Source: Eucommia ulmoides
Taxonomy: Eukaryota; Streptophyta; Magnoliopsida; Garryales; Eucommiaceae
Reading direction: 5' to 3'
Assembly (NCBI GenBank): GCA_016647705.1
Contig: CM028328.1
Span: forward strand, 9,812,614-9,876,613
DNA: 64,000 nucleotides
The notes beneath the pieces were generated by a model. The model had not been told where the DNA came from. It ran no database searches and worked only from the letters and a program-made list of their open reading frames with translations. Each line of letters starts with the position of its first letter. Position 1 is the stretch's first letter. Position numbers and translations under genes: made by a program. Below, one piece after another: positions 1 through 12,067 of this stretch.

Positions 1-305
1 AATCAACCAAAAGACACAACCGTAACAGAATTTGAAACGGCTAGGCCTTTGGTTATCATGAGCTAGGAATTCCAGGTTCGTAAAACATATGCCACCAAAT
101 GAACAAAATATTTAAAAGGTCAAATTTAGACAATGTTTCTGGTTCAAGAAAACAATTTTGGAAAAATAGAGCCTAGCATTCCGATACAAATCATAGTTGT
201 ACAGAGAGGTCCAATATTAGCAATTTACTATGAAGGTGATGGAACCAAGCAGGAAAAGAAATTACTTGGTTCAATGAATCAAATGTAGTCGCAAAAGTTT
301 TATAC

Positions 306-2247
306 CTCACATAATGGAAACAAGATTCCTTTATTGAAAGCAGCTGGTTTGTACAGTGATTTTTTCAAAGCTTGATATAGTGCAAAATGCAGTCTCTTAT
401 TCTTCAGGATATCCTGTCTGACCCGTGGAAGTAAAACAAGCTTGTAAAAGCGTTCTGCCTTCTTCACACCCATATTGGAAGAAAATATTCTCGTTGCTTG
501 GTACATTGCAGTCGGGGACCATTTCTCCGGTTCAGTAAGATATAGGACTTCCTCCCAGAATTGGAGAGAAGGTATGTGCTTAAAAGCTTTTGGCATTTTG
601 CCAGAAGTGTATTTGCTAAGAAGCTTGCCAACGCTGCATGTCACATTTACGTTCAACATTAATAAACTATTATGATTTCCATAATCACTACATATTATTA
701 CGAGACTAGAGAGTTTGAGTACCCCTTGTACAACTCTATGATCGAATCATCCAGTTTGGGCAAAGGTCGCAATTCTGTAGACAAAAATGTTGATTATCAA
801 ATCATTAGCACATTTCAGTCCACGGATCAATAAAAACACAATTTCGGTGCATCATATATCTCACAAGAAACAGATGCTATGTTAAGAAGATGAAAGAGTT
901 TTGAGTTCTCATGAACAATGAAAAAGGGGGAAACTAGTACACAAACATGCCTATATCAGAAAGAGAGAGGACATGAAGAAGATACAATTTGAGAAGCTGC
1001 AACTGCTTAATTGATTAGCGAAAGTTAAAATACATAATATCAGGACTACTAGAAAAGAGGAACATAACTAAACTAACATCCCATCTGGTAATGCTTACGG
1101 TGGGAGGTATATCTGTCCCCAAGAATATACTTCAGAAATCCAAGGCTTGATTTACATTCAGAAATATTCTATAGTGAATTCGAACATCATCATCAAATTC
1201 CTTAAGCACGAACCAACTGTTAAGCAAAGGCCATTATTTTTTCTCCGAATAGAACTATAATCAATCAGAGCTATCAATTCACAACATTTGCTTAAAAGAA
1301 TTAACCAAATGACTGTATTGCCCACTCATGAAACTAAAATATCTTGTCTTACATAGCTTAAAAAAATGGCCATCCATGAAAATGACTAAACCCAAGTAGA
1401 GTACTAAGATAATCAAATGAAATCATTTAAAAGACCAAAAGCAACCCGCAAAACAGCTGGAAAAATGTGGGGAAAAGAAGACGAACCAGAAGACACTTCA
1501 GCATCCTTTTCTTTGATCTTTTCTACAATAATGTCCGCCAGTGTGCGCTGGGGACGAGCATCTTTTGATAAGAAGGCTTCCAGAAGTCTTGCATCCTCAT
1601 CATCAATCTCATCCTGTTCCATTGCAAAAAATTTAATATCCTCCACAAATAAACAGCAAAAAGGTTTCAAGTAACTCTACAGGATACTCAAGAAAGAAAC
1701 CAAACAAATTTGGAAGGCTGAAAATAACACTTTAGCAAATGTAAGCTTATTCATCCCTTTAAGACTTCACAAAAATATTATTAGAGTCTGAGACATATAA
1801 TATTATAAAAAATATAGCTTAAAAGGGCAAAATATCAAACTGACCTCCACACCACCGAATTGGCTTTGAGTCTCCGAGAATCCACGGAAATCGTCGATGT
1901 CATCTTCATCTGACTGCACCTCCTCAGCCTTTTCTTCAGTAAAGACCAAATTTCTTGGGTTTTGCTCTAGGACCTCCTCATCCTGTACCTCCTTCTGCTG
2001 AAGTAGCGCCTCCTTCAATATTTTTGAGCTCATACCAGACGATATAAGCTGCGGAGAGCAAAAAGTTAAGTTCAAATTAAAGCTTCATGACAAACAGAGA
2101 GAGAGAGAGTAGAGGAAGGGTTTAAGAGAGTGCCTTCTGTTCTTGCTGGTGCTGTTTTGGAGGTTTAGTTCGTTTTTTGGAGGCCGATTTAGAATCATCC
2201 TGGAGGAATGGCTCCGGATTGGTGTGTCTTGTACGTTTCTTCGCCAT
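306..2247 (-). CDS. Bystin (ENP1 family), 5' part, gene runs off the left edge
   Basis: Bystin/Enp1 binds pre-40S particles and is needed for 18S rRNA maturation and export (family knowledge). Five coding exons read on the minus strand: 2247-2134, 2048-1845, 1613-1487, 774-723 and 633-306, together 275 codons in one frame. The start is ATG at 2247 ([14 protein letters not shown]). The N-terminal third is basic then acidic ([13 protein letters not shown]). The conserved core follows: [16 protein letters not shown], then the 52-bp exon with [16 protein letters not shown], then [37 protein letters not shown] and LLPRVRQDI, ending at KGILFPLCE before a GT donor at 305. The C-terminal half (usually about 170 further residues) should lie left of base 1, because 1-305 reads as intron. 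Intron 1 (2133-2049) has a GC donor. No internal stop or frameshift is seen. The match to the family is strong. Confidence 0.93.
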
Positions 2248-3260
2248 TGATGAGATAGCTTCAATGGAGAAGGCAAGCCGCAGGCAGTCCCAAACCCTAA
2301 TAATGGAAATAAAAAATGTCAAGAACTCAATAGGGCTCCGTTATGACTTATGAGAGACCTTTTAGTTTCGAATAACATAATGCGTTAATTACTCTTTGGT
2401 TAGACCAAATTTTACTTTATACACTGTATAATTTTTGTTAGACTTAAAAATAACCGTTAAAAATTTATACATTTATCTCCTCATTACCAAATATATCTCC
2501 TGTCATTTTACAAATAGAGGTGAACCCATTTACCCCTGTATTTGTGTAAAGGCTATGATCCTTTTACCTTTTGTGCAAATTTTATACAATTAAAAATTTT
2601 CAAGTGAAATGACCAATTTACCCCTTTTACACATCCAAGGAGGATTTAGATCTTTAGGTTACCTCTCCCCCCCCCCCCAAAAAAAAAAACAATTCCTAGC
2701 TCCTCAAATTTCGAAACCCTAAATTGAAGTCCCTATATAAGACACACAAACACCAAAATGAAGTCTGAAAAAAGAAATTGCTTTTCAATTTACCTTAACA
2801 TAAAATCTCAAAAAATAAGGAAATTTTTTTCGTTTAATTCAGATGTAAACTTACATTCTTCAACAAATTCCATTCTGCAAATTATGATACAACTGACTTT
2901 TCCAGAAAATTGAAAAATCTAATGTCCTAATTATGCAGGGTTCGTATTGGTTCAACAATTCGAATCACAAATTATCAAACCCCTGTTATCATCTGAAATT
3001 TGATTTTTCACTAAGAGGTGGAGTTCACAAACTGACATTCGAGGAAAGAAAATGGCAGTTACCTTGGCTTGAGCTGGACGATCTTTAAACGAATCGCGTA
3101 TCAAAGGAGCCTTCGATCGTGATTTCTTGTGCCGATGGAAGCCTATCTCTCGCTTGATCTTCACTTCTGCTACAGCCAAAATCAAGTTTAGAAGGTGGGA
3201 GTTTTGAATGAGAAGTAGATGGCAATCGGCGACAAAATTGGGATGGAAGAGAGAAGGGAA
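2248..3260 (-). promoter_or_regulatory. Probable bystin leader: non-coding exon and 5' UTR intron
   Basis: Upstream of the bystin ATG there is a good acceptor (CATTATTAG, exon resuming at 2296) and, 766 bp further up, a good donor (CCAAG/GTAACT, exon ending at 3063). This suggests a 5' UTR intron of about 770 bp. The stretch 3063-3185 is also open from an ATG (MILAVAEVKIKREIGF) and could instead be an upstream ORF or the first exon of another gene. I do not recognise that peptide. The intron itself is AT-rich and carries a C11/A10 run near 2667. This is inference from splice signals only. Confidence 0.4.
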
Positions 3261-3406
3261 TCGAATGTAAAATCAGGATTAATTTCCGTTTGTTCCCCTA
3301 TGAATTTCACTCCTTTTTTATTATTATTAAATAGAAAAACTAACATATTATTAAAAAATATATATAATAATTTAATCGTCATTTATTGTTTTCAATTTAA
3401 GTTAAA

Positions 3407-4981
3407 CTAGTTTTAGCCCGCGCAATGCGCAAGTTTAGACAAAAATAAAAAATAAATTAAAAAAATCATATTAGGTTTGTTTATAATATTACGACATAGT
3501 TGATTACTATTTGGATGTTAAATCAATAGTAATTGTATTTTCTACCTTATGATATTTGCATTTCATACTCTTAGTAAAATTTATCGAAAACCTAAATTTT
3601 TTGTAGTAAGACCCGTTTCGAAAAAACATAACAGAAAATAGAAACGATAAAATATAAATAAACAAAATATAAATAAAAAAATTATGGAATGGAAAAATTA
3701 GTTTCTAATCTTAGAGCCAAAAAATTACAAAAATATTAACATATTGCGTGTTTTTCAAGTTTTGAAAAATTACAATAAGCTAGTAAACTGGACATATATT
3801 TTAAAGTTTTTTTTGAATAGTATATGAACTTAATATTTTGATCACTGTATTCTACGTCGATACAATAATTTTTTTATGAACGCAAAATTATTATACTACT
3901 TTCAAATAACTGCAACTTTCATATAAAATGTTATAATAACTTTTGTGACGTACAATGACTTTTAACTTTTGAGATAATTATTGATTTTTTTTAAAAAAAT
4001 CACTGCAAAAAAATGAATTAGATAAATAGTAAATCGTAAAATTCAGATTAAAAAAAAATCATTTTTAATTTATGAAATGCTGATTAGAAACCCATTTTTT
4101 TTTTTAATTACGAGAAAAAAATCCATTCATTTAAAATAAGATTAATGCTAAAATAAATTATTGGAGAAAATAGCGTATTTGAGGGACCATCATTTTCAGA
4201 CCACATAATTAATCTATTTTTTGAATAAAAAATGATTTAACTATTTTTTTAAAAAATCCAATATTATGATTTTTTTTTTTTTTTTTGTGAAAAATTAATG
4301 AAAGTTCAAATTGATAATAATAACGAAATAAAAATAAATAAATAGAATTTGTTGATTAAAAAATATTTTTATTTGAATGAAAATTTATTTTAGTTTTTTT
4401 TAAAAAAAAATCCAATATGATTAATATAATTTTTTTTTTAAAAAGAAGATTGAAATTTTGAATTGATAATAAAAAAAAAAAAAAAACTAATTATTAATTA
4501 AAAAAATATTTTATTATGCAAATATATATAGAGTTGGAATTGAAAGCAATTTTCTATTTATTTTCAATGTTATTAATTTGAATTAAAAGTAATTTTCTAT
4601 TCATTTAATGTTATTGCTAATGGAAGAGAAGATCTTGACCATTGATTTAATAAGAGTAAGGAGATTGAAGAGATTAACCATACCTCATTCTAAAGTCTTG
4701 TCTTCCACTTTTGATATTATAATAATAAAAAATAAAAAAACTAATTATTAATTAAAAAAATATTTTATTATGCAAATATATATAGAGTTTGAATTGAAAG
4801 CAATTTTCTATTCATTTTCAATGTTATTAATTTGAATTAAAAGTAATTTTCTATTCATTTAATGTTATTGCTAATGAAAGAGAAGATTTTGACTATTGAT
4901 TTAATAAGAGTAAGGAGATTGAAGAGATTAACCATACGTCATTCTAAAGTCTTGTCTTCCACTTTTAATATTATAATAAGA
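3407..4981 (-). mobile_element. Non-autonomous Helitron, 1.58 kb
   Basis: Read on the minus strand, the element begins with TC at 4981 (TCTTATTATAATATTAAAAG, like the A/T-rich 5' ends of plant Helitrons) and ends with CTAG at 3407. Just inside the 3' end is a GC-rich hairpin, CTTGCGC-ATT-GCGCGGG, whose 7-bp stem includes two G:T pairs. The base before the element is A and the base after is T, which is the Helitron insertion rule, and there is no target duplication. The interior is very AT-rich and has no open frame, so it encodes no RepHel and depended on a helper. A 254-bp tandem duplication covers its 5' end. All four structural rules agree; only a family match is missing. Confidence 0.78.
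4487..4981. repeat. 254-bp tandem duplication of the Helitron 5' end
   Basis: Two head-to-tail units start at 4487 and 4741 (both begin CTAATTATTAATTAAAAAAA) and differ at only a few positions. The second unit ends at the TC terminus at 4981. The first ends in the equivalent but altered sequence near 4735, so the element appears to carry two 5' ends, the outer one being the actual boundary. Confidence 0.9.
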
Positions 4982-6139
4982 TATTTAGAAGTAACACAAA
5001 TAAAAACATAACATTCTATCTTTAACTCTCTTTTTCTCTCTAGTTCTATTTTTTTTCATAAAGATAAATATAAAATCAAAATTAAAATAAAAAGAAATTT
5101 TATAAATTTGTGTATAAAATTTGGATAAAAAAAATATTTTCATCTATTTTCAAACATATTTATTTAAGTTAAATAAAAAAAAAATATTACCTTTTCAATC
5201 TGATATAAATAGAGAGGGATAAAATAAAAAAAAATTAAAATAGAAGGGATACAATAAAATAACAAAAAAATATGTTGGACTGGTTCATGATTATGTGGAT
5301 GTAGAGAAAGAAAGAGAGAGTTGAGAGAAAATGAGGAGAAAAAACAAGAATGGTATTTATGTCCAATTAATTAAATGAAGACAAGGTATTTGTGTCATTT
5401 AATTGAAGTGGAATTAATTTGAGGGTATTATTGTCAATACAATTGTTATATCAACAACCTTAAACTCATAGGGGTATTTGATTGCCTAAAATATAAAACT
5501 ACATATATAGAGTTGATCGGTATTTGTAATATGATAGGGGAGATATTTGATTAATGGTAAAAAGCTGAAAGAGATAAGTGGTATAAACCAAAATTTAAGA
5601 GAACTAATATTAATTGTCATTTTTCTTCAACGTCAAGGGTAATTTCGTCATTTTTCTTCAACTAATTCAATGGAGTCTATTAAAAAAGTCATCCAAAATT
5701 TTAAGGGTCAATTTTTTTTTCGTTTTCTATTTAAACTCTTTCATTTGCATTTCTCCGGCAAACACCACCACCCAAACCCACACCACTTCTAGCCCCACCA
5801 ATCTACCCCTAATCCACATTCAATACACCAGCCTTTTTTTTTTTGGAATATTTTGTTTTGATGATATCATAATGGATTTAGTGGTGATTTAATGGATTGA
5901 GTGATGCTACAGATTATATAGACAAGATTATAAGCCTAAACGTCTATGTGTCTCGGTGAATGCTTTTATGTTCTTATATGCTAACACTAATCAATCGTGT
6001 TGAATGATTTCATTCTTAAACAGGAGCCAACACAAGAAGCAATGAAGAGCTGAAGAGTGTAATGAAGATGTAAAGCCTTAGATAATAACACTCTTGTTAC
6101 GATTACACATTGGTAATTCTCTAGGATCTTAGACAAAGA
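4982..6139. other. AT-rich intergenic DNA, no gene seen
   Basis: There are long A and T runs, scattered poly-purine tracts, and a pyrimidine-rich leader-like patch near 5740-5830 (threonine/proline-like reading with no family resemblance). No codon-like signal, splice structure or terminal repeats were found. Confidence 0.5.
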
Positions 6140-8420
6140 AATATGTTTTGTAAGACCCAATTTTTGTATATCAATATTTTTATTTGCATTTTATAGCATT
6201 TAAAAAATAATTGGGTCTATTGTGTCATTTAAATCTCACTTCAAAACTTTTAGGGGTTGCTATGGTATTTAAATATTTAGTTTTAAGAACTTTGGGGGTT
6301 AATATATTAATTTAATTTTTACTTTTAAAAGTTTTTGGGATTATTATGTTATTTATATAGTTTTTAGTAACACTAGGATATAAGGATTTTTTTTTTTTTT
6401 TTTAATTTTAAGGGAGTTTTTGTGTAAATAACAAAAAAAGAAATTTAAAAAAAATATAGTGACAATGTTGTCATCACTTAGTAAAGATAGCACAAGTGCA
6501 TTTGTGATGTACTAAAAAAAAAAAATTAATAAGGTGGCCACCGCCTTTCTGGATCTCTCTCCAATTGGTTGATACGGTCCTGAAGGCGCTGCATCATGGG
6601 CTCCAGATCGTTAATTTTTACCAAGAGGCGAGCCTTTTCCTTCGCAGAGTTTGATCGAGCAGTCACTAACTCTCACTCTAACTCCAATTTTCTCATCATT
6701 ATGTGGAGAAACTGATCATCCATGATGGAGATCGTTGACTTGAGGGTGCTCATAGCGGCCAGATCTTCTACAGTGGAGGCGAAGGGGCAGATTGTCTTGT
6801 AGGCCTCTTCAACTCTCGTTCTCTGAAGGGTAAAGAGGTGCCTCCTCAAAGTTTAGCAAGTTAAGCCCAAACATTTTCGATCTTTAGAAAAGGAAGAGAA
6901 AAAGCTCAAGATGACAAATTATTTTGACGTGCAAATATGGGTTAAAATCCGCCGATATTTATAATGAGGTGGTTGGCACGAAAATTCATTAAAGGGCATC
7001 GTCATTTTGAAAAAACGGCACCTGAGTGTGTAAGTCGTCACATCCCCTTATACGATTGAGATAATGGATGCACGCAGAAAATTGTGCAAACTATTATGAG
7101 GATGATCTAAGGAACCAGTACACGTATCCCACTCTACATGTTAGCACTAAAAGACAAAACAGTCAAGATGAAGGGGTACGGGATAGGGCGAGTTCATTTC
7201 TCCACCAAAACCCTTATTCGACTGCCACAAAGATCAATCCATGGAGCGATAAATATCCTCGAAGAGTCCCCAGTTTATATGCGGAAGTTATTACTCGTTA
7301 GGAGATAAAAACCTTTGTCACCTAAGGCGATGGGATAATGGGAACACATTATCATTGTCTGATCCATTTTTGAGAGACGAACGTTAAGGAGTAGGTGCAC
7401 CTTCGAATGGTCCAAATGAATAAGGGACCTGGGAGTGTCCTGGAAAGCTCCTCCCAGCAGATGTTGAATTTCTTCCCGTATAAGGTGGATTGCCTACAAC
7501 TTTTCAAGACCGCAAAAGGCTAATCGCGACTCCTCATGGACCAATCGAAGTTCGAATCGGTCACTCTCCCATTCCTGGAAAATCCAAGCCTGACAGCTCT
7601 TAGGTCTGAAAGTTCAACTTGCATGTGTTGAATCTGTATCTCCATTTTTCTTAGCCAATTACTAGTTTGTCTCCTCATCCCAGCCTTTGTGTCATTTCGC
7701 ATGCACAAGAAAGCCACTTCATGAAAAAGTTGCACAGTGTGTGACACTGCAAATCCATTCACCACATGCAAATTTATTTTCTCATGGATTCTATGTCATG
7801 AGGCACACTGATTGGCAAAAGGTTAACGCATTGGAGGGATGATCGCAGACAGTAAAATCTATCGTAAGACCATATTCCTCACTTCCCATGTGGGGGCAGT
7901 CACCAAGGAAGGAATTATCCCTGAGGTGGAATTTCTGAAACTCCTTATCTCTTGTTGACTGATATCGGTGCCCCTTGTGAGAGGGGAGGATACTGGATGA
8001 TTTAAAACTCTCATTCTAGCTTCGCCATTTGTGTTTTTGAAGGAAATATTTGAGTTTGGAAGGGAAAAAGGCCTATCTCCAGATAAGTATTCAAAGCAAA
8101 CTCAAAAACACGAAGAGCAACAATGCTATGATGGTACAAAACTGAAATTAACTCAACTCTTAAGTGAGTTGTGTCAAGAAACTCCCAAATCATGAAATCC
8201 TGGCTTGGGAGTGGAGGGAGGCTAATGATGATGCTAAATTTGGTCATGGGTCGCTCAAGCGGGCCTTTATATAACCGGGCCCAAAAGGGAATCGCGGTGG
8301 AAGCATCTCGGAAAAGCCCAGGTAGCCCTAAATGGGTCCTGGGCCTCCACAACTTGCAAATACTAGAAATCTCCACGGCTGGTGGGCCGAAACAGTATTT
8401 AACCCGTCACACTACTCACC
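6140..8420 (-). pseudogene. Degraded coding-like relic, unidentified (possibly retroelement gag-like)
   Basis: This block has a higher GC content than its surroundings and carries broken minus-strand frames. One near 6540-6660 reads as coiled-coil (LEPMMQRLQDRINQLERD) below an in-frame stop. Another, 7520-7771, reads HMQVELSDLRAVRLGF. A TATA-like box (TATATAAAGG) lies on the minus strand near 8274-8265. The left margin near 6150 (TGTAAGACCCAATTTTTG, plus strand) resembles the start of a plant Gypsy LTR. I do not recognise a conserved domain, and no matching second LTR or primer-binding site was found, so the identity stays open. Confidence 0.35.
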
Positions 8421-9325
8421 AATACAAATTGATAAGCAGAAAATCTCACTTGAAGCTTCTAATACCCCAGATAAATAATAACTCGATTAATATCCCAAAT
8501 CTAGTGATATAAAAAAGGTAAGATTGAAAATCTGATTTTAAACAAGATATGAGCAGCAAATAATTGAGCACATAATCAAATTCAAGAAATTGTTTATAAA
8601 AAAAAATTTCAATAAAAATCAGAAACAATTTCTAAGATCAATTTCCAAAAGATAAACAAGTAATGCAATAATAAAAAATAATTAAAAAGATCTCACCCGG
8701 AATTCACAGAAAGAATAAATAGAATGATGTAACTTCAAATCCGGTAATAGTAAAGATTAATAACAAATATTTCACAAGATAGCCTCTTAGAATAACTCAC
8801 AATATTTCAGAATGATAACTCTTAGAACAGTACAATATGATGTTTTTCTCTTTAAGCTCACTTCACTTGATTAATGATTTAAGAAAAACACAGGTTTATA
8901 CATATGAGAAGTAAATCAACTCTCTAACAGCTAGTTCCCATGTGTCATGACATTTAAATGCTTTCTTAGACCCCATATATCAATATGACTTTATTTTGGT
9001 TCAATTCACTTAATAATAGTTTTTAAAACTTTCAATTAAGCCCCTCAAATATTTCTCAATCTCAATTAATTAGAATAGAATCAATTTTATGTACCAAATT
9101 GAGAAATATTAAAAATTAATAAACCAAATCAATAGGATTTAGACATTAGGTGAACCATATTTTAAATATAATAATATCCCCGAAATCTTTCTTAAATTCC
9201 AACAAAAAAGGGCTACTTTTAGATATAATTTTGGAATAAACAGAATCATGAAACGGTGCGTCTGATCGATTGGTCAGTCGACTGACCAATTCAGAATATA
9301 GCCAAGTCATTGCTGCTACATTCAT
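8421..9325. other. AT-rich intergenic DNA, no gene seen
   Basis: No open frame with family resemblance and no paired termini. The stretch merges on the right into the GGTCGAC minisatellite. Confidence 0.5.
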
Positions 9326-9480
9326 CGGTCGACCTACCTGTTGACTTGGAGATTCAGAGAGTTCAATTTACCTTTACCGGTCAATCTACCTGTTGACTTA
9401 GAGATACAGAGAGTTCAACTTCTATTCACCGGTCGACCTGCCTATCGACTTAAAGATACATGTTGTTTCTGCTGCTTGGT
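9326..9480. repeat. 52-bp minisatellite with GGTCGAC cores, about 2.8 copies
   Basis: Units start at 9326, 9378 and 9430, an exact 52-bp spacing. Each begins CGGTC(G/A)A(C/T)CT and continues with GAGATACAGAGAGTTCAA or a variant. A related palindromic block, TTGGTCAGTCGACTGACCAA, lies just upstream near 9271-9290. Confidence 0.8.
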
Positions 9481-9924
9481 CCGATTGACTCATCAGTCGA
9501 CTTGTATATGTTGGATCTCTTCTCTGAACTCCTTTTTAACTTATTCTTTTTTACATTTTCGTCCCTTGAACCATTTTCTTTTCTCAATTAACTCCACTAA
9601 TTTCTTAAATTCTATTTTAGTTAATTAAAAATATTTCTTTTCAAATCACATATAGGAGCAAATAATTTCATCTTATCAAAACACATATAAATAATAAAAA
9701 CTTTTTGTACCGTGTGTATGTTCCTAATTGGGATATTAAGAGTTAAAATTCACCTGAGTTGTTTTCCCTAATTTCTTTAAACTCTTAATTCTTCATTATC
9801 TTCAACATCATTATTTAACATCTATTTAATTTGCATCTTCATCAATGGAACTTAAATAACTAAAACACTCAATTAAACCGTTAGTTCCACCAAAACATCA
9901 CATACTTAATTGTTCATCAAAATC

Positions 9925-10392
9925 TTAGGATCAACACACTTAAATTTCAAGTGTTGAAAATTTTAAGTGGTAAATTTATTAAGTACTGAATATATTAAAT
10001 ATTCATTTTTTTAATATTTTTAACTTTAAAAAAATTATTTTTGTACAAATTTTTATTCGTAAAATAATTGTTACAACTTTATTTTTCTAAAATATTCTCT
10101 CTATTTTTTCTCAATTTAATATTTTCTCTATCTATTTTTTGTATATAATTTTTTTTTTTAGATTTTGCAATATTAATGTAAAATGTTGGTTGTGATAATT
10201 AAATATTTTATTGTATTAAGTGATAAGTGGTAAAAAAAATTAAGTGAATTACTCGCTACTTAAAATTTTGAATAATGTTTTAAGTAATATTTATTTTTAA
10301 GTGATTGCTTAATTTTGTTATCAAACACACTTAATTTGATAAATACCTAATACATTAAATTTTAAGTACTTAATTGTGTTAACAAACGGGGC
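9925..10392. mobile_element. MITE-like repeat, same family as in glycolate oxidase intron 7
   Basis: The interior (AAAAAAATTATTTTTGTACAAATTTTT..., then CTCTCTATTTTTTCTCAATTTA) and the closing segment (AAGTGATTGCTTAATTTTGTTATCAAAC) match the repeats at 30939-31375 and 51415-51833. The two intronic copies have clear inverted ends (GTTTGATAACC and GGGTTATCAAAC). The ends are more worn here. There is no coding capacity. Confidence 0.6.
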
Positions 10393-10421
10393 CATATTGT
10401 ACTAAAATCTAATATTGAACC

Positions 10422-10640
10422 GACATTGGCCTCAAGCAACACAAGTGTTGAAGAACAAGTTATAAAAACCTACACTTTCTAAGAGCTACTATGCTCTAGA
10501 CTAATGTTAGGCTGACATTGGCCTCAACCAACACAAGTACTAATAACAAGCACAAAAATTAATTTCTGAAACTTATTCTGTTCTAGCCTACTGTGAATTG
10601 ACATTGGCCTCCAGCAACACAACAGCTGAAGAACAAGTAC
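10422..10640. repeat. Tandem repeat of about 90 bp, three units
   Basis: The phrase GACATTGGCCTCAAGCAACACA, with small changes, recurs at 10422, 10514 and 10600, each time followed by a (GAA)GAACAAGT-like tail. The units are imperfect. Function unknown. Confidence 0.75.
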
Positions 10641-10799
10641 AAAATTGTATCGTGAAAGTCCACCATACCACATGTCATCTTAACATGAGAATGTAAACTC
10701 CCAAGCCTCGAAAAGTTTTCCAAATTCAATACCAAGCACCAGCTAAGGCGACCTTTCTTTAGTGTTTTTGTTCCCAAATAACTTGGAACAGAAATAAAA

Positions 10800-11818
10800 G
10801 CAGAAACAGAAATCCGGAATTATTCTTTTTTGTCCGAGAAATTTGTTCTGAAAAACTAGGATCAGAGCAAAAACTGATTTTTGGGTTCTCATATCTTTGC
10901 TTTTGATTCTAGTTTTTTGAGAATAAATAAAATAACTTTTTATTATTGAATCCTAAATTAAGAGTGTATGTAGAAAAAAAAAAAAGTTGTGTTAACTTTC
11001 AATCCCTACAGTACAACTAATTAAGTTTTTAGTTATTGGCAGACAGAAAAGAATTATAAAAAGACAAATATACCCCTGAAATAAAATCCTCTCTCTCTTA
11101 ACCCTGATCACACTCACAATCTCACTGTTCACTTTCTCTTTATCCTCTTTCACATCTCTTCCCATGATGTCGATAATTGATCCATCCTTTTGGCACCATA
11201 AGAAATCAAAATAAAAATAAAAATATATAAAAAAAAAAAAAAAAAAAAAAGCAAACAAAAACCCTAACCCTTGAAAAGAAAAAAACTTCGGTTGCGAATT
11301 CTAATTCCTGTTCCGATTCAGCCTGTAATTTCTGGTTTCGATAATTCGAGGTGTTGATTTTGGGAATCGAAGCTAAGCGCCAGTGATCGGAGAAATCGTT
11401 TGGAGGGAAGATTATGGTACTGTTCTTGTTATATTGTTCTCTCTTTCTATCTCTCTCTCTCTCTCTGCAGTTTCAGATATTCAGCTTAAATTAAAGCTCA
11501 ACTATTTTTCATTCTTGCTCTGCAACCTTCATGCATGGGTTGTTGTCTGGGATATGGAAATATTCAATGTTAAGCAATTGGAACTGGTATTATCCAAATG
11601 GGAGGAAGGAAGACGGAAGTTATGGAGGGCAGTAGGGCTCCGCGCATCTGTTTGTGATCACCATATGAGTCTCCATATTCATCATTTGTTCGTTGTCGGT
11701 CATTCAGAAGCCCGAATTTGAAACCAAAGGCCTCGATCCTCGTGGCCGCAGGGAGATCGATCCTCGTGTCAGCAGGGAGATCGAACAGGCTGACGGAAGG
11801 GAGAAAGATTGAGGTCAG
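10800..11818. other. Leader-like sequence with no supported CDS; left flank of Copia insertion
   Basis: The stretch holds A- and CT-rich runs. From 11262 on the plus strand there is a leader-like stretch (AAACCCTAACCC, then CT repeats at 11449-11467). A 24-bp unit (GATCCTCGTG...CAGGGAGATC) is repeated in tandem at about 11734-11783. The block around 11690 (GTCATTCAGAAGCCC) recurs near 16927 on the far side of the Copia element. This could be the 5' end of a gene broken by the insertion, but no conserved protein could be read. Confidence 0.3.
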
Positions 11819-12040
11819 TGTGAAGATCAATGAATAACATGAAATAATCTAGAGAGAAGAGAGAAACGACGGTTAGGATTTATTGTCTTTGAATAAAGAA
11901 TACAAGAATATAATAGAAAACCTAGGAAAAAGAGACTTATATAGGCGTACAATAGGAAACCTAGAAAACAAGTAAAAGACAATTCTATCCTTACTAAATA
12001 ATAATAATAATAATAATAATAAACTCTAGTAACTCTAATA
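11819..12040 (-). repeat. Copia 3' LTR (left)
   Basis: 222 bp, 5'-TGTGAAGATCAATG...CTCTAATA on the plus strand. It contains an (AAT)n tract that is shorter than in the other LTR. The outer edge abuts GTCAG. Confidence 0.93.
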
Positions 12041-12067
12041 TCCCCTTTCAAACTCACGATATTGCTG

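Noticed and set aside
5614-5892. Plus-strand open frame of 92 codons
   Set aside because: Low-complexity, T-rich sequence; the Thr/Ser-rich tail comes from CAC/CCA runs. No splice or family support.
11827-12057. Open frame with a run of tyrosines
   Set aside because: The Tyr run is the (AAT)n tract of the Copia LTR read in one frame.
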